Source of the DNA: Hyphomicrobiales bacterium
GTDB lineage: Bacteria > Pseudomonadota > Alphaproteobacteria > SPJN01
Assembly (NCBI GenBank): GCA_006844605.1
Contig: SPJN01000038.1
Location: 1-64,000 of the forward strand
Length of the DNA: 64,000 nucleotides
Direction: 5' to 3'
Position 1 is the stretch's first letter. The number at the start of each line of letters is the position of its first letter. Of the stretch, positions 26,297 to 35,882 are shown in pieces. The notes beneath the pieces are model-generated. The model was given only the letters and a program-made list of their open reading frames with translations. It was not told the origin of the DNA and ran no database searches. The translations under genes were made by a program, and so were the position numbers.

Positions 26297-26586
26297 ACTC
26301 AATCTCCTATCAGACAGGGAAATGCCCGCTACCTTTTCTTGTGAAGGCTCACAGCAGCAGGCATGAATATTACTGACAAAAAGTTTAGCAAGCCTTGACG
26401 TTAACGGCAAGCAGTGCCGTACAACCTTACCGAACCGTAAGCGAGACATCCCGTCTCACATGACGTAACGGCAGCTCACTAAAACGTGTAGAAGCGTCGA
26501 TTGTCTGTGAAGGCCATTTGGGCGCACACTCCCCTTGTCATCACGGGGCACATCACAAACAGCCCCAGTTCAAAGAGGAAACCGAC
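26297..26586. promoter_or_regulatory. Divergent control region between acyl-CoA dehydrogenase and buf operon
   Basis: This 290-bp gene-free stretch holds a short inverted repeat GAGAC-ATCCC-GTCTC at 26443-26457. About 10 bp further on, GTAAC is followed after 15 bp by CGTGTA, loosely like an ECF sigma-factor promoter. Bufferin operons in Caulobacter are known to be under an ECF factor (SigF). The match here is weak and offered only as a place to look. Confidence 0.3.
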
Positions 26587-26850
26587 ATGACCAAAGCAAC
26601 CAAACTCGCCACCTTTATTGCCGCCACCGGTGCCATTGCAGGTACACTCGCCATGACCGCCCCCGCCACACAGGCAGCTGGCGCCATGGAAAAATGTTAT
26701 GGCGTTGCCGCCGCAGGCAAAAATGATTGCGCGACATCCTCCAGCTCATGCGCGGGCACATCCAAGGTCGATAATCAGGGCGACGCCTTCGTCGCCGTAC
26801 CCAAGGGCCTGTGCGATAAGCTGACCGGCGGCTCAACAGAACCGAAGTAA
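26587..26850 (+). CDS. bufA1: Bufferin precursor (DUF2282)
   Basis: An 87-residue DUF2282 protein with a signal peptide (MTKATKLATFIAATGAIAGT ... TQAA) and a core with four cysteines at residues 37, 48, 55 and 76 in the family pattern EKCYGVAAAGKNDC, SSCAGTS, VPKGLCDKL. In the bufferin family some core cysteines are converted by the DUF692 enzyme to oxidised heterocycles, giving copper-binding peptides that protect the periplasm. AGAGGA precedes the ATG. bufB, bufC and bufD follow in the standard order, which makes the assignment firm even though the peptide is short. Confidence 0.92.
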   Translation: MTKATKLATFIAATGAIAGTLAMTAPATQAAGAMEKCYGVAAAGKNDCATSSSSCAGTSKVDNQGDAFVAVPKGLCDKLTGGSTEPK

Positions 26851-26882
26851 ATGGGACAAGTGTCCTAAACACACATCATTGA

Positions 26883-26921
26883 TGGGGGAGGGGCCAGCAC
26901 GAACAGCCTGTCCTTCCCCCA
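26883..26921 (+). promoter_or_regulatory. Hairpin between bufA1 and bufB
   Basis: TGGGGGAGG (26883-26891) and CCTTCCCCCA (26912-26921) can pair around a 20-base loop, with no T run behind. It lies between the precursor gene and its modifying enzyme, ending 18 bp before the bufB start. It could lower readthrough or protect the bufA1 message so that precursor exceeds enzyme. Confidence 0.5.
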
Positions 26922-26939
26922 CGATATACGAGACATTCG

Positions 26940-27830
26940 ATGACTGCACCGCTGACAAATTTGCCGACAAGTGCGGGGACAAGTTTCAAGCCCCAGCATT
27001 TTCAGGCCATTACAACGGACCGCGATGGACCGTGTAGGGCTGTTGGCTTTTTTGAGGTGCATTCAGAAAATTATTTCAATCCCATTGGCGCCGATAACAA
27101 AACCGCCAATCACAGGCAGCTTGCCCAATTGGCGCAGGATTACCCCCTGTCATTTCACGGGGTCGGCATGAATTTGGGTAGCGCCACCGGGCTTGACCCA
27201 TCACATCTGGCGCAGCTAAAGGCGCTGATTGATCACTATCAACCAGCTGCTGTCAGCGATCACATTGCCTGGGTGGGCACAAAGGATCATTACTTGAATG
27301 ATTTACTGCCGCTTCCCTATACCGAAGAAGCACTCAATCAACTGACTGCCAATGTGATAGAGGCACAGGATAGATTGGACCGCCGCCTGTTGATTGAAAA
27401 CCCGTCCACCTATCTGACGTTCACACACTCGCACATTGGCGAAGCCGATTTTGTGATTGAGGCCGCCCGTCAATCCGGCGCGGGCCTGCTGCTTGATATC
27501 AATAATGTCTATGTGAACGGCTGCAATCACGGCTTCGACCCCGCTGCGTGGCTGAACAAAATACCCGCCGACCTGGTTGGCGAAATTCATCTGGCAGGCC
27601 ATGCGGTCAAGGATATTGATGGGGTTGAGCTGCGCATTGATGATCATGGCAGCATTGTCCCAATGGCGGTTTGGTCGCTTTATGCAGACCTGATTGGTCG
27701 TATCGGCCCGCGCCCCACCTTGATTGAATGGGATACGGATGTCCCTGATTGGGCCGTCCTGCAGGACGAGGCACGCAAGGCCGTCCGCCTGATGGGTGAA
27801 CAGCAATTGATGGGGCGGGCCCATGCCTGA
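26940..27830 (+). CDS. bufB: MNIO-family bufferin-modifying enzyme (DUF692)
   Basis: A 296-residue DUF692 multinuclear non-heme iron oxidase. Its TIM-barrel metal-site motifs are all present: FFEVHSENYF, SFHGVGMNLGS, VSDHIAW, LLIENPSTYL, LLLDINNVYVN followed by NHG, EIHLAGH and TLIEWDTDVP. Members modify cysteines of precursor peptides, and here BufA1 is the obvious substrate. The start codon has only a weak ribosome site, in keeping with lower output than bufA1. The last 8 bp overlap bufC, so translation is coupled. Confidence 0.92.
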   Translation: MTAPLTNLPTSAGTSFKPQHFQAITTDRDGPCRAVGFFEVHSENYFNPIGADNKTANHRQLAQLAQDYPLSFHGVGMNLGSATGLDPSHLAQLKALIDHYQPAAVSDHIAWVGTKDHYLNDLLPLPYTEEALNQLTANVIEAQDRLDRRLLIENPSTYLTFTHSHIGEADFVIEAARQSGAGLLLDINNVYVNGCNHGFDPAAWLNKIPADLVGEIHLAGHAVKDIDGVELRIDDHGSIVPMAVWSLYADLIGRIGPRPTLIEWDTDVPDWAVLQDEARKAVRLMGEQQLMGRAHA

Positions 27831-28377
27831 TCTTGCCAGCCTGCAACAGCAATTCGCCGATCACATCGTCACCCATGATGGTGACGCGGCGCTGTTGGCA
27901 ACGATTAATGACAAGGGCATTGCCCCGGCCCAACGACTGCAAATTCATCAGAACAATTACGCCCTGCTTTTGGATGCCGCGTTGGCGTCAACTTTCAAAG
28001 CTGTTCACGGAGCGGTAGGCGTAGACTTCTTCAGCTTCATGGCCCGCCAATTTGTACAGCAGCACCCGCCCAAAACGACTGAATTGGCACGCTATGGCGA
28101 TCTGTTCCCCGCCTTTATCAGAACCGTGGCACAAGCCGACGCCCTACCATGGTTGCCGGATTTGGCTGCACTGGAATGGGCACGGGCCGCACTTCTGGCA
28201 GGATATACGGACAGTGCCACCATCCGGTCCGACTATCCGATTGATCTGTTATGGCAGGGCATGCAGGACCCGCCGCTGATCGACGCCGCTGACATTGATC
28301 TGCAAAGCGGCCCAACCATTATCAAGCTGCACTTCCATAACGACACCCTGTTCTTCACCCGCATAGATGAGGATTGA
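27823..28377 (+). CDS. bufC: BufC/HvfC partner protein (DUF2063)
   Basis: A 184-residue protein whose N-terminus (LQQQFADHIVTHDG ... RLQIHQNNYALLLDAALASTFKAVHGAVG, spaced here) matches the DUF2063 domain, once annotated as a putative DNA-binding domain. It is now seen as the partner that helps the MNIO enzyme recognise its precursor. DFFSFMARQFVQQHPPK and LARYGDLFPAFI are also typical. The C-terminal domain is shorter than in some homologues. It overlaps bufB by 8 bp and bufD by 4 bp (ATGA). Confidence 0.88.
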   Translation: MPDLASLQQQFADHIVTHDGDAALLATINDKGIAPAQRLQIHQNNYALLLDAALASTFKAVHGAVGVDFFSFMARQFVQQHPPKTTELARYGDLFPAFIRTVAQADALPWLPDLAALEWARAALLAGYTDSATIRSDYPIDLLWQGMQDPPLIDAADIDLQSGPTIIKLHFHNDTLFFTRIDED

Positions 28378-28823
28378 TCATGCCATTCCGCAATTTAGTG
28401 ACATCCCTGATCCGTTTTGTTGAAGGACCATTCATCGCCGCCATTGCCCTATTGGGCGCACGGATTGCCGTGGGGCTGGTGTTTTGGCGATCCGGCAACA
28501 CCAAGGTTGATCAGGATTTTGCGCTGACGGATTCTACATTCTATTTGTTTGAGTATGAATATGCCCTGCCGCTGATCCCGCCGCAGTTCGCTGCCTATAT
28601 GGCAGCCTATGCTGAGTTAGCCCTACCGTTGCTGCTATGGGTCGGGCTTGGCAGCCGCTTTGCTGCGGCCGGGTTACTGGTCATGACCCTTGTCATCCAA
28701 ACATTCGTCTATCCGCAAAGTTGGCCTGAACATATGCTGTGGGCCGGGCTATTGGGCGTTATCCTGACCAAGGGGCCGGGCCTGTTTGCAGCCGATCACC
28801 TGATCCGCAAACGCTTTATGTAA
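28374..28823 (+). CDS. bufD: DoxX-family membrane protein of the buf operon
   Basis: A 149-residue four-helix membrane protein of the DoxX family: ARIAVGLVFWRSGNTK, PQFAAYMAAYAELALPLLLWVG, RFAAAGLLVMTLVIQTFVYP and WAGLLGVILTKGPGLF. DoxX-type proteins close many bufferin operons. Their role is uncertain, with redox or export support both suggested. It overlaps bufC by 4 bp. An amidohydrolase gene with its own ribosome site follows after 46 bp. Confidence 0.88.
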   Translation: MIMPFRNLVTSLIRFVEGPFIAAIALLGARIAVGLVFWRSGNTKVDQDFALTDSTFYLFEYEYALPLIPPQFAAYMAAYAELALPLLLWVGLGSRFAAAGLLVMTLVIQTFVYPQSWPEHMLWAGLLGVILTKGPGLFAADHLIRKRFM

Positions 28824-28869
28824 ATGGCGCGACCGCCTATAGTGCCCCTTGAATAGTTTGAGGGGTCCT

Positions 28870-30627
28870 ATGTCTCGCGTTATATCTGCCATTGTTAAGT
28901 TTACCATTTTCGCCGTCCTTTTGGGGGCCGCAATCTGGTGGCAGTTAAGCCCGCCCAAGGTTGGTGACAATCTTGTCCTGATCAATGGCACCATCATCAC
29001 CGTTGATAACGAGATGAGCATCGCCGAAGCGGTGTGGATCAAGGACGGGCGCATCATGGCCGTTGGCAACAAGGCCGATGTCATGGCGCAGGCCGATGGG
29101 GCCAGCACCTATGACCTTGACGGGCAGATCGTTCTGCCCGGCCTGATCGAGCCGCACACGCATCCGTTTGCCTCAGCCATGTTGGGGCAGGCAATTGATG
29201 TCAGCGGCTTCCGCTTCAACAACAAACCCGCCATTTTGGATGAATTGAATGACGCGGGCACAAAGGGATCAGGCCCCCTGATCGCGTTTGGCTGGGACCC
29301 TGTGATGGTCGATGATCTCGACGCGCCCTCAATGGCCCAACTGAACCGAATATCGCGCGACCGACCCGTTATTATCCTGACCCAGATGATGCATGACGCC
29401 TACGCCAATGAGGCGGCATTCCGTGCCGCCGGCATTGATAAGGACACGACCGACCCTGCCTTCATCCGCGACTTCAAGGGCAGGTTGACAGGCACCGTCC
29501 GCGAGGTTGACGGCATCAGCCAGTTACTTGGCGCGCTGCCCAAGGCCCCAAAAGGCGCGCTTGACCTTCTACTGAATATTCAACTGCGCGCCTATGCGCA
29601 AGCAGGCTACACAACCATTGGCGCACTGGGCCCATCAACGAATGAGGGCGACCCCCTTGGCATGATCGAAGGGTTGGCAAACCGCGCCGATACTGCCGTG
29701 CGCGCCATTGTCTATGCCCTGCCTGAGCAGCTTGAAGACGCCCATTGGCAACCGGGCCTGACAACCGCCAATGACCGCTTCACCCTGCGCGGCGTCAAAT
29801 TTTGGATGGACGGCAGCCCCTTTGCCGGTGGCGCTGCGTTTGACGGGCCTTACGAAGACACACCCCTAACGCGGGAACGGTTGCACCTGCCTCCGCCGCA
29901 TAATGGCAGCCTAAACTATAGCGAGGTGGAATTTGAGGCCCTGTTCACCAAATATCACACCGCAGGCTATGCCATCGCGGTTCATGTGCAGGGGGAACGG
30001 GCCGTCCGACGTGTGTTGAAGGTGGCAGAACGGGTGTTAAAAGCACATCCCCGCCCCGACCATCGCCATCGTCTGGAACATAATGCGCTGATCACAAAGG
30101 ACCAGATGGCGCGCGCCAAACAGATGGGTTTCACCCTAAGTTTCTTTGTCGATCACATCTATTATTACGGTCACCGCCTGCCTGAGCTTGTCGGCGACAA
30201 GCGGACTGCCCGCTATATGCCGCTGGCCGATGCCGCCCAATCGGGCCATCGGGTAACGATCCACACCGACAACCCGGCAACACCCATCGGCCCCTTCCGC
30301 GCCTATGAAACAGCAGTAACACGGAAATCACGCCGAACAGAATTGCCCATTGCCCCCGATCAGGCACTGGACCGGGAAACCGCTTTACGGGCCATGACCA
30401 TCAACAGCGCGTGGCAGCTGGGTTTGGATAAGGATGTTGGCTCGATCGAGGTGGGCAAGCGCGCCGACCTGACATTTGTGGCCGACAATCCGCTGACGAT
30501 GCAAGCTGATCAATTACAGCTTATGCATGTCAATGGCACATGGCTGGATGGCCAACCCGCTGACACACGGTTGATCAGCCTGACCAATCTGACATTGCTG
30601 TGGTCTATGGTTTGGGCAAATCTTTAA
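28870..30627 (+). CDS. Membrane-anchored amidohydrolase (YtcJ-like)
   Basis: A 585-residue amidohydrolase of the YtcJ/metal-dependent hydrolase type. An N-terminal hydrophobic segment (ISAIVKFTIFAVLLGAAIWW) should anchor it to the inner membrane. Metal-site motifs include LPGLIEPHTHPFASAM (H-x-H), KFWMDGSPFAGGA, YAIAVHVQGERAV, HRLEHNAL and VTIHTDNPATP. The start at 28870 has GAGGGG close upstream; the ATG at 28849 does not. The 3' end overlaps the convergent folC by 23 bp. The substrate is unknown; it could be an N-acyl or amide compound. Confidence 0.83.
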   Translation: MSRVISAIVKFTIFAVLLGAAIWWQLSPPKVGDNLVLINGTIITVDNEMSIAEAVWIKDGRIMAVGNKADVMAQADGASTYDLDGQIVLPGLIEPHTHPFASAMLGQAIDVSGFRFNNKPAILDELNDAGTKGSGPLIAFGWDPVMVDDLDAPSMAQLNRISRDRPVIILTQMMHDAYANEAAFRAAGIDKDTTDPAFIRDFKGRLTGTVREVDGISQLLGALPKAPKGALDLLLNIQLRAYAQAGYTTIGALGPSTNEGDPLGMIEGLANRADTAVRAIVYALPEQLEDAHWQPGLTTANDRFTLRGVKFWMDGSPFAGGAAFDGPYEDTPLTRERLHLPPPHNGSLNYSEVEFEALFTKYHTAGYAIAVHVQGERAVRRVLKVAERVLKAHPRPDHRHRLEHNALITKDQMARAKQMGFTLSFFVDHIYYYGHRLPELVGDKRTARYMPLADAAQSGHRVTIHTDNPATPIGPFRAYETAVTRKSRRTELPIAPDQALDRETALRAMTINSAWQLGLDKDVGSIEVGKRADLTFVADNPLTMQADQLQLMHVNGTWLDGQPADTRLISLTNLTLLWSMVWANL

Positions 30628-31894
30628 GCACATCGCCCGCCAGATAAAGCGAACCGCAAATAAGCAAACGCACAGGCTGGTCATTCACAACCAATGACGC
30701 GACCGCTGCTGCAATATTGTTCGCCGGGGCCGCATCCAACCCTGCCGCAATCGCACGGTCCGATAGATCTGCCTGATCAAAGCTGGCCATTTCACTGGCA
30801 ATCGGTACGGCGCGTACTGTTGGGTTCAGCGGGGCAAATGGTTTGAAATAGCCCGCAGGTTCCTTTGTCGTCAGCATACCCGTTACCATTTTGAGTGGCA
30901 GGGGATTAGCCGCCTGCCGACTGGTCATGGCATCCGCCACAATCGCGCCCGCCGCCGGGTTATGGCCACCATCCAACCACAGCTCAGACCCGTCGGGCAG
31001 CTGCGCCAACAGGGGATGGTTGGTTAGCGGCATCAGACGTGCGGGCCAATTTGTCTGTGTAATGCCGCGCGCCATCGCCTGCTCATCTATCCCCAAGCCG
31101 CTGGCCCTGATGGCGGCAATGGCCATGCCGGCATTGTCAATCTGGTGGGCACCGAACAGGTTTGGCAGCGGCAGATCAAGCAAGCCATCCTGATCCTGAA
31201 AGACCAGCCTGCCCCGTTCTTCCCAGCTTTGCCATTCAACCCCTTCGCGGTACAGCGGCGCACCGATTTTTTCCGCACGCGCCTCAATAACCATTAATGC
31301 TTCCATTGATTGGGGGCCGACCACAGCGGGCACACCGGGCTTTAAAATGCCTGCCTTCTCGCCCGCGATTTCCGTCAGCGTGTCGCCCAGAAATTGCTGG
31401 TGATCAAGCGCAACAGGCGTGATCACAGTCACGCGCGGCCGGTCCAACACATTGGTGGCGTCAAGCCTGCCGCCCAAGCCCGTTTCCAGCAAGGTCAAGT
31501 CAGCTGGCTGCCTGCGGAAACTTTCAAAGGCCGCAATGGTGGTGATTTCAAAATAGGTGATGGGCGTATCACCATTGGCCTGCGCACAGGCATCAAGGCA
31601 GGCGGTTAACTCATCTTCACTGATTGACTGGCCGTTCTGCCTGATCCGTTCATGAAAGCGGACAAGATGGGGCGAGATATAGGCATTGGTCGAAAGCCCG
31701 GCGGCATGGGCCATTGCCTCAATCATCGCAAGGGTTGATCCCTTGCCATTTGTGCCTGCGATATGAATAACCGGGCCAAGCGTTTGTTCAGGATGGTCCA
31801 TCGCATCGAGCAAGCGCCACACACGGTCAAGCGTTAGATCAATGACCTTCGGATGCAGTTGCTGCATCCGTTCAAGCAAACGGTCACTTTGCAT
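30605..31894 (-). CDS. folC: Dihydrofolate/folylpolyglutamate synthase
   Basis: A 429-residue Mur-ligase-type enzyme that makes dihydrofolate and extends its glutamate tail. The P-loop is HIAGTNGKGST, followed by the omega loop SPHLVRFHERI, LLETGLGGRLDATN, TPVALDHQQFLGDTL and the C-terminal LDGGHNPAA. Length is normal. It is the last gene of the trpF-trpB-trpA-accD-folC run, a well-known alphaproteobacterial arrangement, and starts 11 bp after the accD stop. Confidence 0.92.
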   Translation of the reverse strand: MQSDRLLERMQQLHPKVIDLTLDRVWRLLDAMDHPEQTLGPVIHIAGTNGKGSTLAMIEAMAHAAGLSTNAYISPHLVRFHERIRQNGQSISEDELTACLDACAQANGDTPITYFEITTIAAFESFRRQPADLTLLETGLGGRLDATNVLDRPRVTVITPVALDHQQFLGDTLTEIAGEKAGILKPGVPAVVGPQSMEALMVIEARAEKIGAPLYREGVEWQSWEERGRLVFQDQDGLLDLPLPNLFGAHQIDNAGMAIAAIRASGLGIDEQAMARGITQTNWPARLMPLTNHPLLAQLPDGSELWLDGGHNPAAGAIVADAMTSRQAANPLPLKMVTGMLTTKEPAGYFKPFAPLNPTVRAVPIASEMASFDQADLSDRAIAAGLDAAPANNIAAAVASLVVNDQPVRLLICGSLYLAGDVLKDLPKP

Positions 31895-31905
31895 TTGTCA
31901 AACTC

Positions 31906-32904
31906 TTACGGTGTAGATAGCAGCGGTGAGGGCGGCTCAGCCTCCGCACCGGTTGAGGCACTGTCCACCGGTTTGTTGGTCGGCTTGGGCGACGCCAGCG
32001 GCAGCGGGTCATTTTCCGCGCCTTCTGGTGCGGGGCCGCGCTTCAACAAATGACGCAACACCCGTGACAGGGTTGATTTCATCTGTGACCGATGCACAAC
32101 CATATCGACCATGCCATGTTCCAACAGATATTCCGCAGTCTGGAACCCGTCAGGTAGTTTTTCGCGGATGGTTTGTTCAATCACACGCTTGCCCGCAAAA
32201 CCGATTGTGGCATTGGGTTCGGAAATATGAATATCGCCCAGCATCGCGTATGACGCCGACACACCGCCCGTCGTTGGGTCGGTCTGCACGACGATATAGG
32301 GCAGGCCCGCTTCCTTCACCAGATTGACCGCCACTGTTGTGCGCGGCAATTGCATCAGGGACAAGATCCCTTCTTGCATACGGGCGCCGCCTGAGGCGGC
32401 AAAGATAATCAGCGGGGCCTTTTTGGTGACGGCCAGATTGGCGGCGGTGATAATCGCCTCGCCCGTTGCCATGCCCATCGACCCGCCCATAAAGGAAAAG
32501 TCCTGCGCCACGGCAACCGCATCAACATCATCAACCTTGCCCAGACCGACAATGATCGCATCTTTCATCTGGGTTTTGCTGCGCGCATCACGCAAGCGGT
32601 CGGTATATTTCTTTTCATCCCGGAACCGCAATGGATCAGCGGTCACATCGGGAAGATCAATCACACGATAGTCAGACCGATCAAATACTGAATCCAGCCG
32701 TTCTTTCGCCCCAAGGCGCATGTGATAATTACAATTCGGGCACACATATAGCGCGGCGGTTAGATCACGATGAAAGTTCATCTGGCTGCATTTTTTACAC
32801 TTATGCCACAGATTATCCGGCGTTTCGCGTTGTTGCCCAAACACCTTGTTAAAGCGGGGGCGAATGCTGGTCAGCCAACTGGATGATTTCTTATCGTCTG
32901 CCAT
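31906..32904 (-). CDS. accD: Acetyl-CoA carboxylase carboxyltransferase beta subunit
   Basis: A 332-residue subunit that works with AccA to make malonyl-CoA. The N-terminal zinc ribbon is CKKCSQ ... CPNCNY (about residues 37-60), and the crotonase-like core has [18 protein letters not shown] and [15 protein letters not shown]. The C-terminal 35 residues are a low-complexity proline/serine tail beyond the conserved domain. GAGG lies upstream of the ATG. It is 17 bp after trpA in the operon. Confidence 0.93.
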   Translation of the reverse strand: MADDKKSSSWLTSIRPRFNKVFGQQRETPDNLWHKCKKCSQMNFHRDLTAALYVCPNCNYHMRLGAKERLDSVFDRSDYRVIDLPDVTADPLRFRDEKKYTDRLRDARSKTQMKDAIIVGLGKVDDVDAVAVAQDFSFMGGSMGMATGEAIITAANLAVTKKAPLIIFAASGGARMQEGILSLMQLPRTTVAVNLVKEAGLPYIVVQTDPTTGGVSASYAMLGDIHISEPNATIGFAGKRVIEQTIREKLPDGFQTAEYLLEHGMVDMVVHRSQMKSTLSRVLRHLLKRGPAPEGAENDPLPLASPKPTNKPVDSASTGAEAEPPSPLLSTP

Positions 32905-32921
32905 TTTTATCAGGCCTCGTT

Positions 32922-33767
32922 CTATGCGCGCGCGTTACGTACACCATCGGCCAGTGCGGACACGAGGTCAAGCACTGCCGGTACGGTTTCAGGCGTCGGT
33001 TTTCCGTCATCATCCAATGATGTCCGCACCGCTTCAACAATCGCGGAGCCTACAACGGCACCGTCGGCAATCCGGGCCACTTCGGCGGCATGTTCGGGTG
33101 TTTTGATACCGAAACCAACGCAAATTGGCAGATCAGTGCTGTTGCGAATGCGGGTGATTTCCTTGGCAACCGCAGCGGTATCCGCGCTTTGTGCGCCGGT
33201 CACACCGGCAACAGACACATAATACAAAAAGCCCGTCGTATTGGCGACGACCTGCGGCAATCGTTTGTCATCGGTTGTCGGTGTCGCAAGACGGATGAAA
33301 TTCATCCCGGCCTTAATCGCGGGCAGGCACAATTCCTCATCCTCTTCAGGGGGTAGATCAACAATGATCAGGCCATCAACGCCCGCTTCATTGGCATCGG
33401 CCAAAAACGCATCAACGCCATAGGCATAAACCGGATTGTAATAGCCCATCAAAATGATCGGCGTATCATCATCATCGGCGCGAAAGGCCCGCACCATGTC
33501 GAGCAGTTTGCGCAAGGTCATACCAGACGCCAAGGCACGCAGACTGGCTGCCTGAACCGGCGGGCCATCTGCCATCGGATCGGTGAAGGAGATACCCAAT
33601 TCGATTAAATCGGCACCTGCGGCGGGAAGACCATTCAGGATCGCCTGCCCGGTGGGGATGTCTGGATCACCCCCGGTGATAAAAGCCACAAGGGCACCGC
33701 GCCCTTCTTCCTTTAATTGTGCAAATCGACGATCAATGCGTGTTAGCTCACCTGTTTTTTGGGTCAT
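32922..33767 (-). CDS. trpA: Tryptophan synthase alpha chain
   Basis: A 281-residue TIM-barrel subunit that cleaves indole-3-glycerol phosphate. [20 protein letters not shown] holds the catalytic Glu, [11 protein letters not shown] the catalytic Asp region, and [12 protein letters not shown] and [12 protein letters not shown] the phosphate site. Its ATG overlaps the trpB stop (ATGA), so the two subunits are translationally coupled. Confidence 0.95.
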   Translation of the reverse strand: MTQKTGELTRIDRRFAQLKEEGRGALVAFITGGDPDIPTGQAILNGLPAAGADLIELGISFTDPMADGPPVQAASLRALASGMTLRKLLDMVRAFRADDDDTPIILMGYYNPVYAYGVDAFLADANEAGVDGLIIVDLPPEEDEELCLPAIKAGMNFIRLATPTTDDKRLPQVVANTTGFLYYVSVAGVTGAQSADTAAVAKEITRIRNSTDLPICVGFGIKTPEHAAEVARIADGAVVGSAIVEAVRTSLDDDGKPTPETVPAVLDLVSALADGVRNARA

Positions 33768-35017
33768 CCGTCAATCTCCACACCCAAAGCTTCTGCCACT
33801 GTGAAAATATCTTTATCGCCACGGCCACACAGGTTCATCAGAATGATTTTGTCCTGATCCATCGTCTTGGCCCGCTTGACGGTTTCAGCAATCGCGTGGC
33901 TAGGCTCAAGCGCGGGGATGATCCCTTCGGTCCGACATAAAAGCTGGAAGGCTTCCAGCGCCTCATTATCGGTTGCCGACACATAATTGACCCGGCCCGT
34001 ATCATGCAGCCATGCATGTTCGGGGCCAATGCCCGGATAATCAAGACCGGCGGAAATGGAATGCGCCTCGGTAATCTGGCCGTCATCATCCTGCAGCAGA
34101 TAAGTGCGGTTGCCATGCAGCACACCGGGGCGACCGCCCGTCAGCGACGCGGCATGTTCACCGGTTTCAATCCCGTGACCGGCAGCCTCAACCCCAATGA
34201 TTTCAACGTCGGCATCATCAAGGAACGGATAGAACAGGCCCATCGCGTTTGATCCGCCGCCGATGCAGGCAATGATACTATCGGGCAAGCGGCCTTCGGC
34301 GGCCTGTATTTGCACCTTTGCTTCCTCACCGATTACTTTCTGGAACTCGCGCACCAGTTCGGGGTAAGGGTGCGGCCCGGCAACCGTGCCAATGATGTAG
34401 AATGTGTCATGCACATTGGTCACCCAATCGCGCAGCGCTTCATTCATTGCGTCTTTCAATGTACGAGACCCTGACTTGGCCGCCACAACCTCTGCACCCA
34501 ATAGTTTCATGCGGAAGACATTGGGCTTTTGCCGTTCAATATCCGTTTCACCCATATACACAACGCAAGGCAGGCCAAAGCGTGCCGCAACCGTTGCGGT
34601 CGCCACGCCATGCTGGCCGGCACCTGTTTCAGCGATGATGCGGGTTTTGCCCATGCGTTTGGCCAGCAAAATCTGACCGATGCAATTGTTGATTTTGTGG
34701 GCGCCTGTGTGGTTCAGCTCATCCCGCTTGAAATAGATTTTCGCGCCCTTGCCTGCAGGGGCTTCGCCGCGGACATGTTCTGTCAAAGCCTCAGCATAAT
34801 AAAGCGGGCTGGGACGGCCCACATAATCACGCAGGAAGTAATTCAACTCCTCGTGAAAGGCAGGGTCATCCTGTGCCTCGTTCCAAGCCTGTTCAAGGTC
34901 AAGGATCAACGGCATCAGGGTTTCAGCGACAAAGCGGCCACCATGCAAACCGAAACGGCCATGTTCATCAGGGCCGGTGCGGTAAGAGTTCATTTTCGTT
35001 TCAGTTTGATCACGCAT
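33764..35017 (-). CDS. trpB: Tryptophan synthase beta chain
   Basis: A 417-residue PLP enzyme that joins indole and serine. The PLP lysine is in [29 protein letters not shown] binds the cofactor phosphate, and [13 protein letters not shown] follows the lysine. The ATG at 35017 is 10 bp after the trpF stop; the second ATG at 34993 ([12 protein letters not shown]) is an equally family-like start. No strong ribosome site distinguishes them. Confidence 0.94.
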   Translation of the reverse strand: MRDQTETKMNSYRTGPDEHGRFGLHGGRFVAETLMPLILDLEQAWNEAQDDPAFHEELNYFLRDYVGRPSPLYYAEALTEHVRGEAPAGKGAKIYFKRDELNHTGAHKINNCIGQILLAKRMGKTRIIAETGAGQHGVATATVAARFGLPCVVYMGETDIERQKPNVFRMKLLGAEVVAAKSGSRTLKDAMNEALRDWVTNVHDTFYIIGTVAGPHPYPELVREFQKVIGEEAKVQIQAAEGRLPDSIIACIGGGSNAMGLFYPFLDDADVEIIGVEAAGHGIETGEHAASLTGGRPGVLHGNRTYLLQDDDGQITEAHSISAGLDYPGIGPEHAWLHDTGRVNYVSATDNEALEAFQLLCRTEGIIPALEPSHAIAETVKRAKTMDQDKIILMNLCGRGDKDIFTVAEALGVEIDG

Positions 35018-35027
35018 AATCAGTCAA

Positions 35028-35741
35028 TCAGATCTCAACAAAGCCATCATCATCCTCGCCCGTATCGCCATGAACGATATCAAGGAAGGCGGCAATTAGG
35101 TCAGGGTCTTTTTCACCACGACGGTTTTCGACGCCGGACGAAACGTCTACGGCCTCTGCCCCGGTCAACTCAATCGCCTTCATCACATTTGCCGGGTCCA
35201 GCCCGCCTGACAGCATCCATGCTGCTTCCAAACTGCCTTCATTCAGCAAGGACCAATCGAAAGGCTCCCCATTGCCGCCGGGCAGATTTTCCTGCCCCGG
35301 CTTGGGGGTTTCGGGCGGTTTGGCATCAAAAATCAACAGATCAGCGATCATCTCATACTCAAGCGCGCGGCGCACATCTTCCTTGGTCGCAATCGGAATG
35401 GCCTTGGCCACCCGGACCTCATACCGCTCACGAATTTCCTGAATACGCTCCGGCGGCTCGCTTCCGTGTAGCTGAATCATATCAAGCTCACACGCGCCAA
35501 AAATCACATCGAGCATTTGATCCGTCGGATCGACCACCAGCCCGGTATTCACCACCAAATCAGGCACATCCGCCATCAATGCCTTGGCATCCTTGGGCGT
35601 GATAAAGCGAGGTGAGGGCGGATAGAAAACAAAGCCGAGGTAATCCGCCTCATGCTCGACCGCGGCCTTCACCGCCTCAGGCGTGCGAAGTCCACAAATC
35701 TTCACCTCAACCATCATATCGTCCATGGGCATATCGACCAT
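35028..35741 (-). CDS. trpF: Phosphoribosylanthranilate isomerase
   Basis: A 237-residue TIM-barrel isomerase of tryptophan synthesis. VKICGLRTPEAV is the N-terminal signature with the catalytic Cys, GFVFYPPSPRFI and MIQLHGSEPPE follow, and the ending LSGGLDPANV and VDVSSGVENRRGEKD holds the catalytic Asp region. An insert rich in Pro and Gly (KPPETPKPGQENLPGG) lies before FDWSLL. The start at 35741 has AAGGA seven bases upstream; the frame is open to a TTG at 35762. Upstream lies a 36-bp sequence shared with the pyrF leader, then the unfamiliar two-gene cassette. Confidence 0.93.
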   Translation of the reverse strand: MVDMPMDDMMVEVKICGLRTPEAVKAAVEHEADYLGFVFYPPSPRFITPKDAKALMADVPDLVVNTGLVVDPTDQMLDVIFGACELDMIQLHGSEPPERIQEIRERYEVRVAKAIPIATKEDVRRALEYEMIADLLIFDAKPPETPKPGQENLPGGNGEPFDWSLLNEGSLEAAWMLSGGLDPANVMKAIELTGAEAVDVSSGVENRRGEKDPDLIAAFLDIVHGDTGEDDDGFVEI

Positions 35742-35834
35742 TGGCTTGTCCTTCAGTTCCAAAAGCAGGGCGGCAAAAGCACATAAAACGGCATTATCAC
35801 AAGGATCGCCACAATTGCGCTGCCTATTTGGCTT

Positions 35835-35870
35835 GCTTATGGCAAAAAGTGGCCCAAAACGAAAGGGGCA
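35835..35870. repeat. 36-bp element shared with the pyrF leader (copy 1)
   Basis: Positions 35835-35870 match 39133-39168 in the same orientation at 32 of 36 bases. Each copy begins GCTTATGGCAAAAAG and ends AAAGGGGCA. Read on the minus strand each contains CATAAG preceded by T-rich sequence at promoter spacing. The copies may therefore be duplicated promoters of trpF and pyrF. They flank pyrF plus the two-gene cassette. Confidence 0.7.
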
Positions 35871-35882
35871 AAGCGTCCTGTA

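Noticed and set aside
34529-35602. Long plus-strand open frame (357 codons) opposite trpB and trpF.
   Set aside because: It is antisense to two certain genes. Its composition (rich in Arg, His, Pro) is that of a shadow frame in GC-rich coding DNA.
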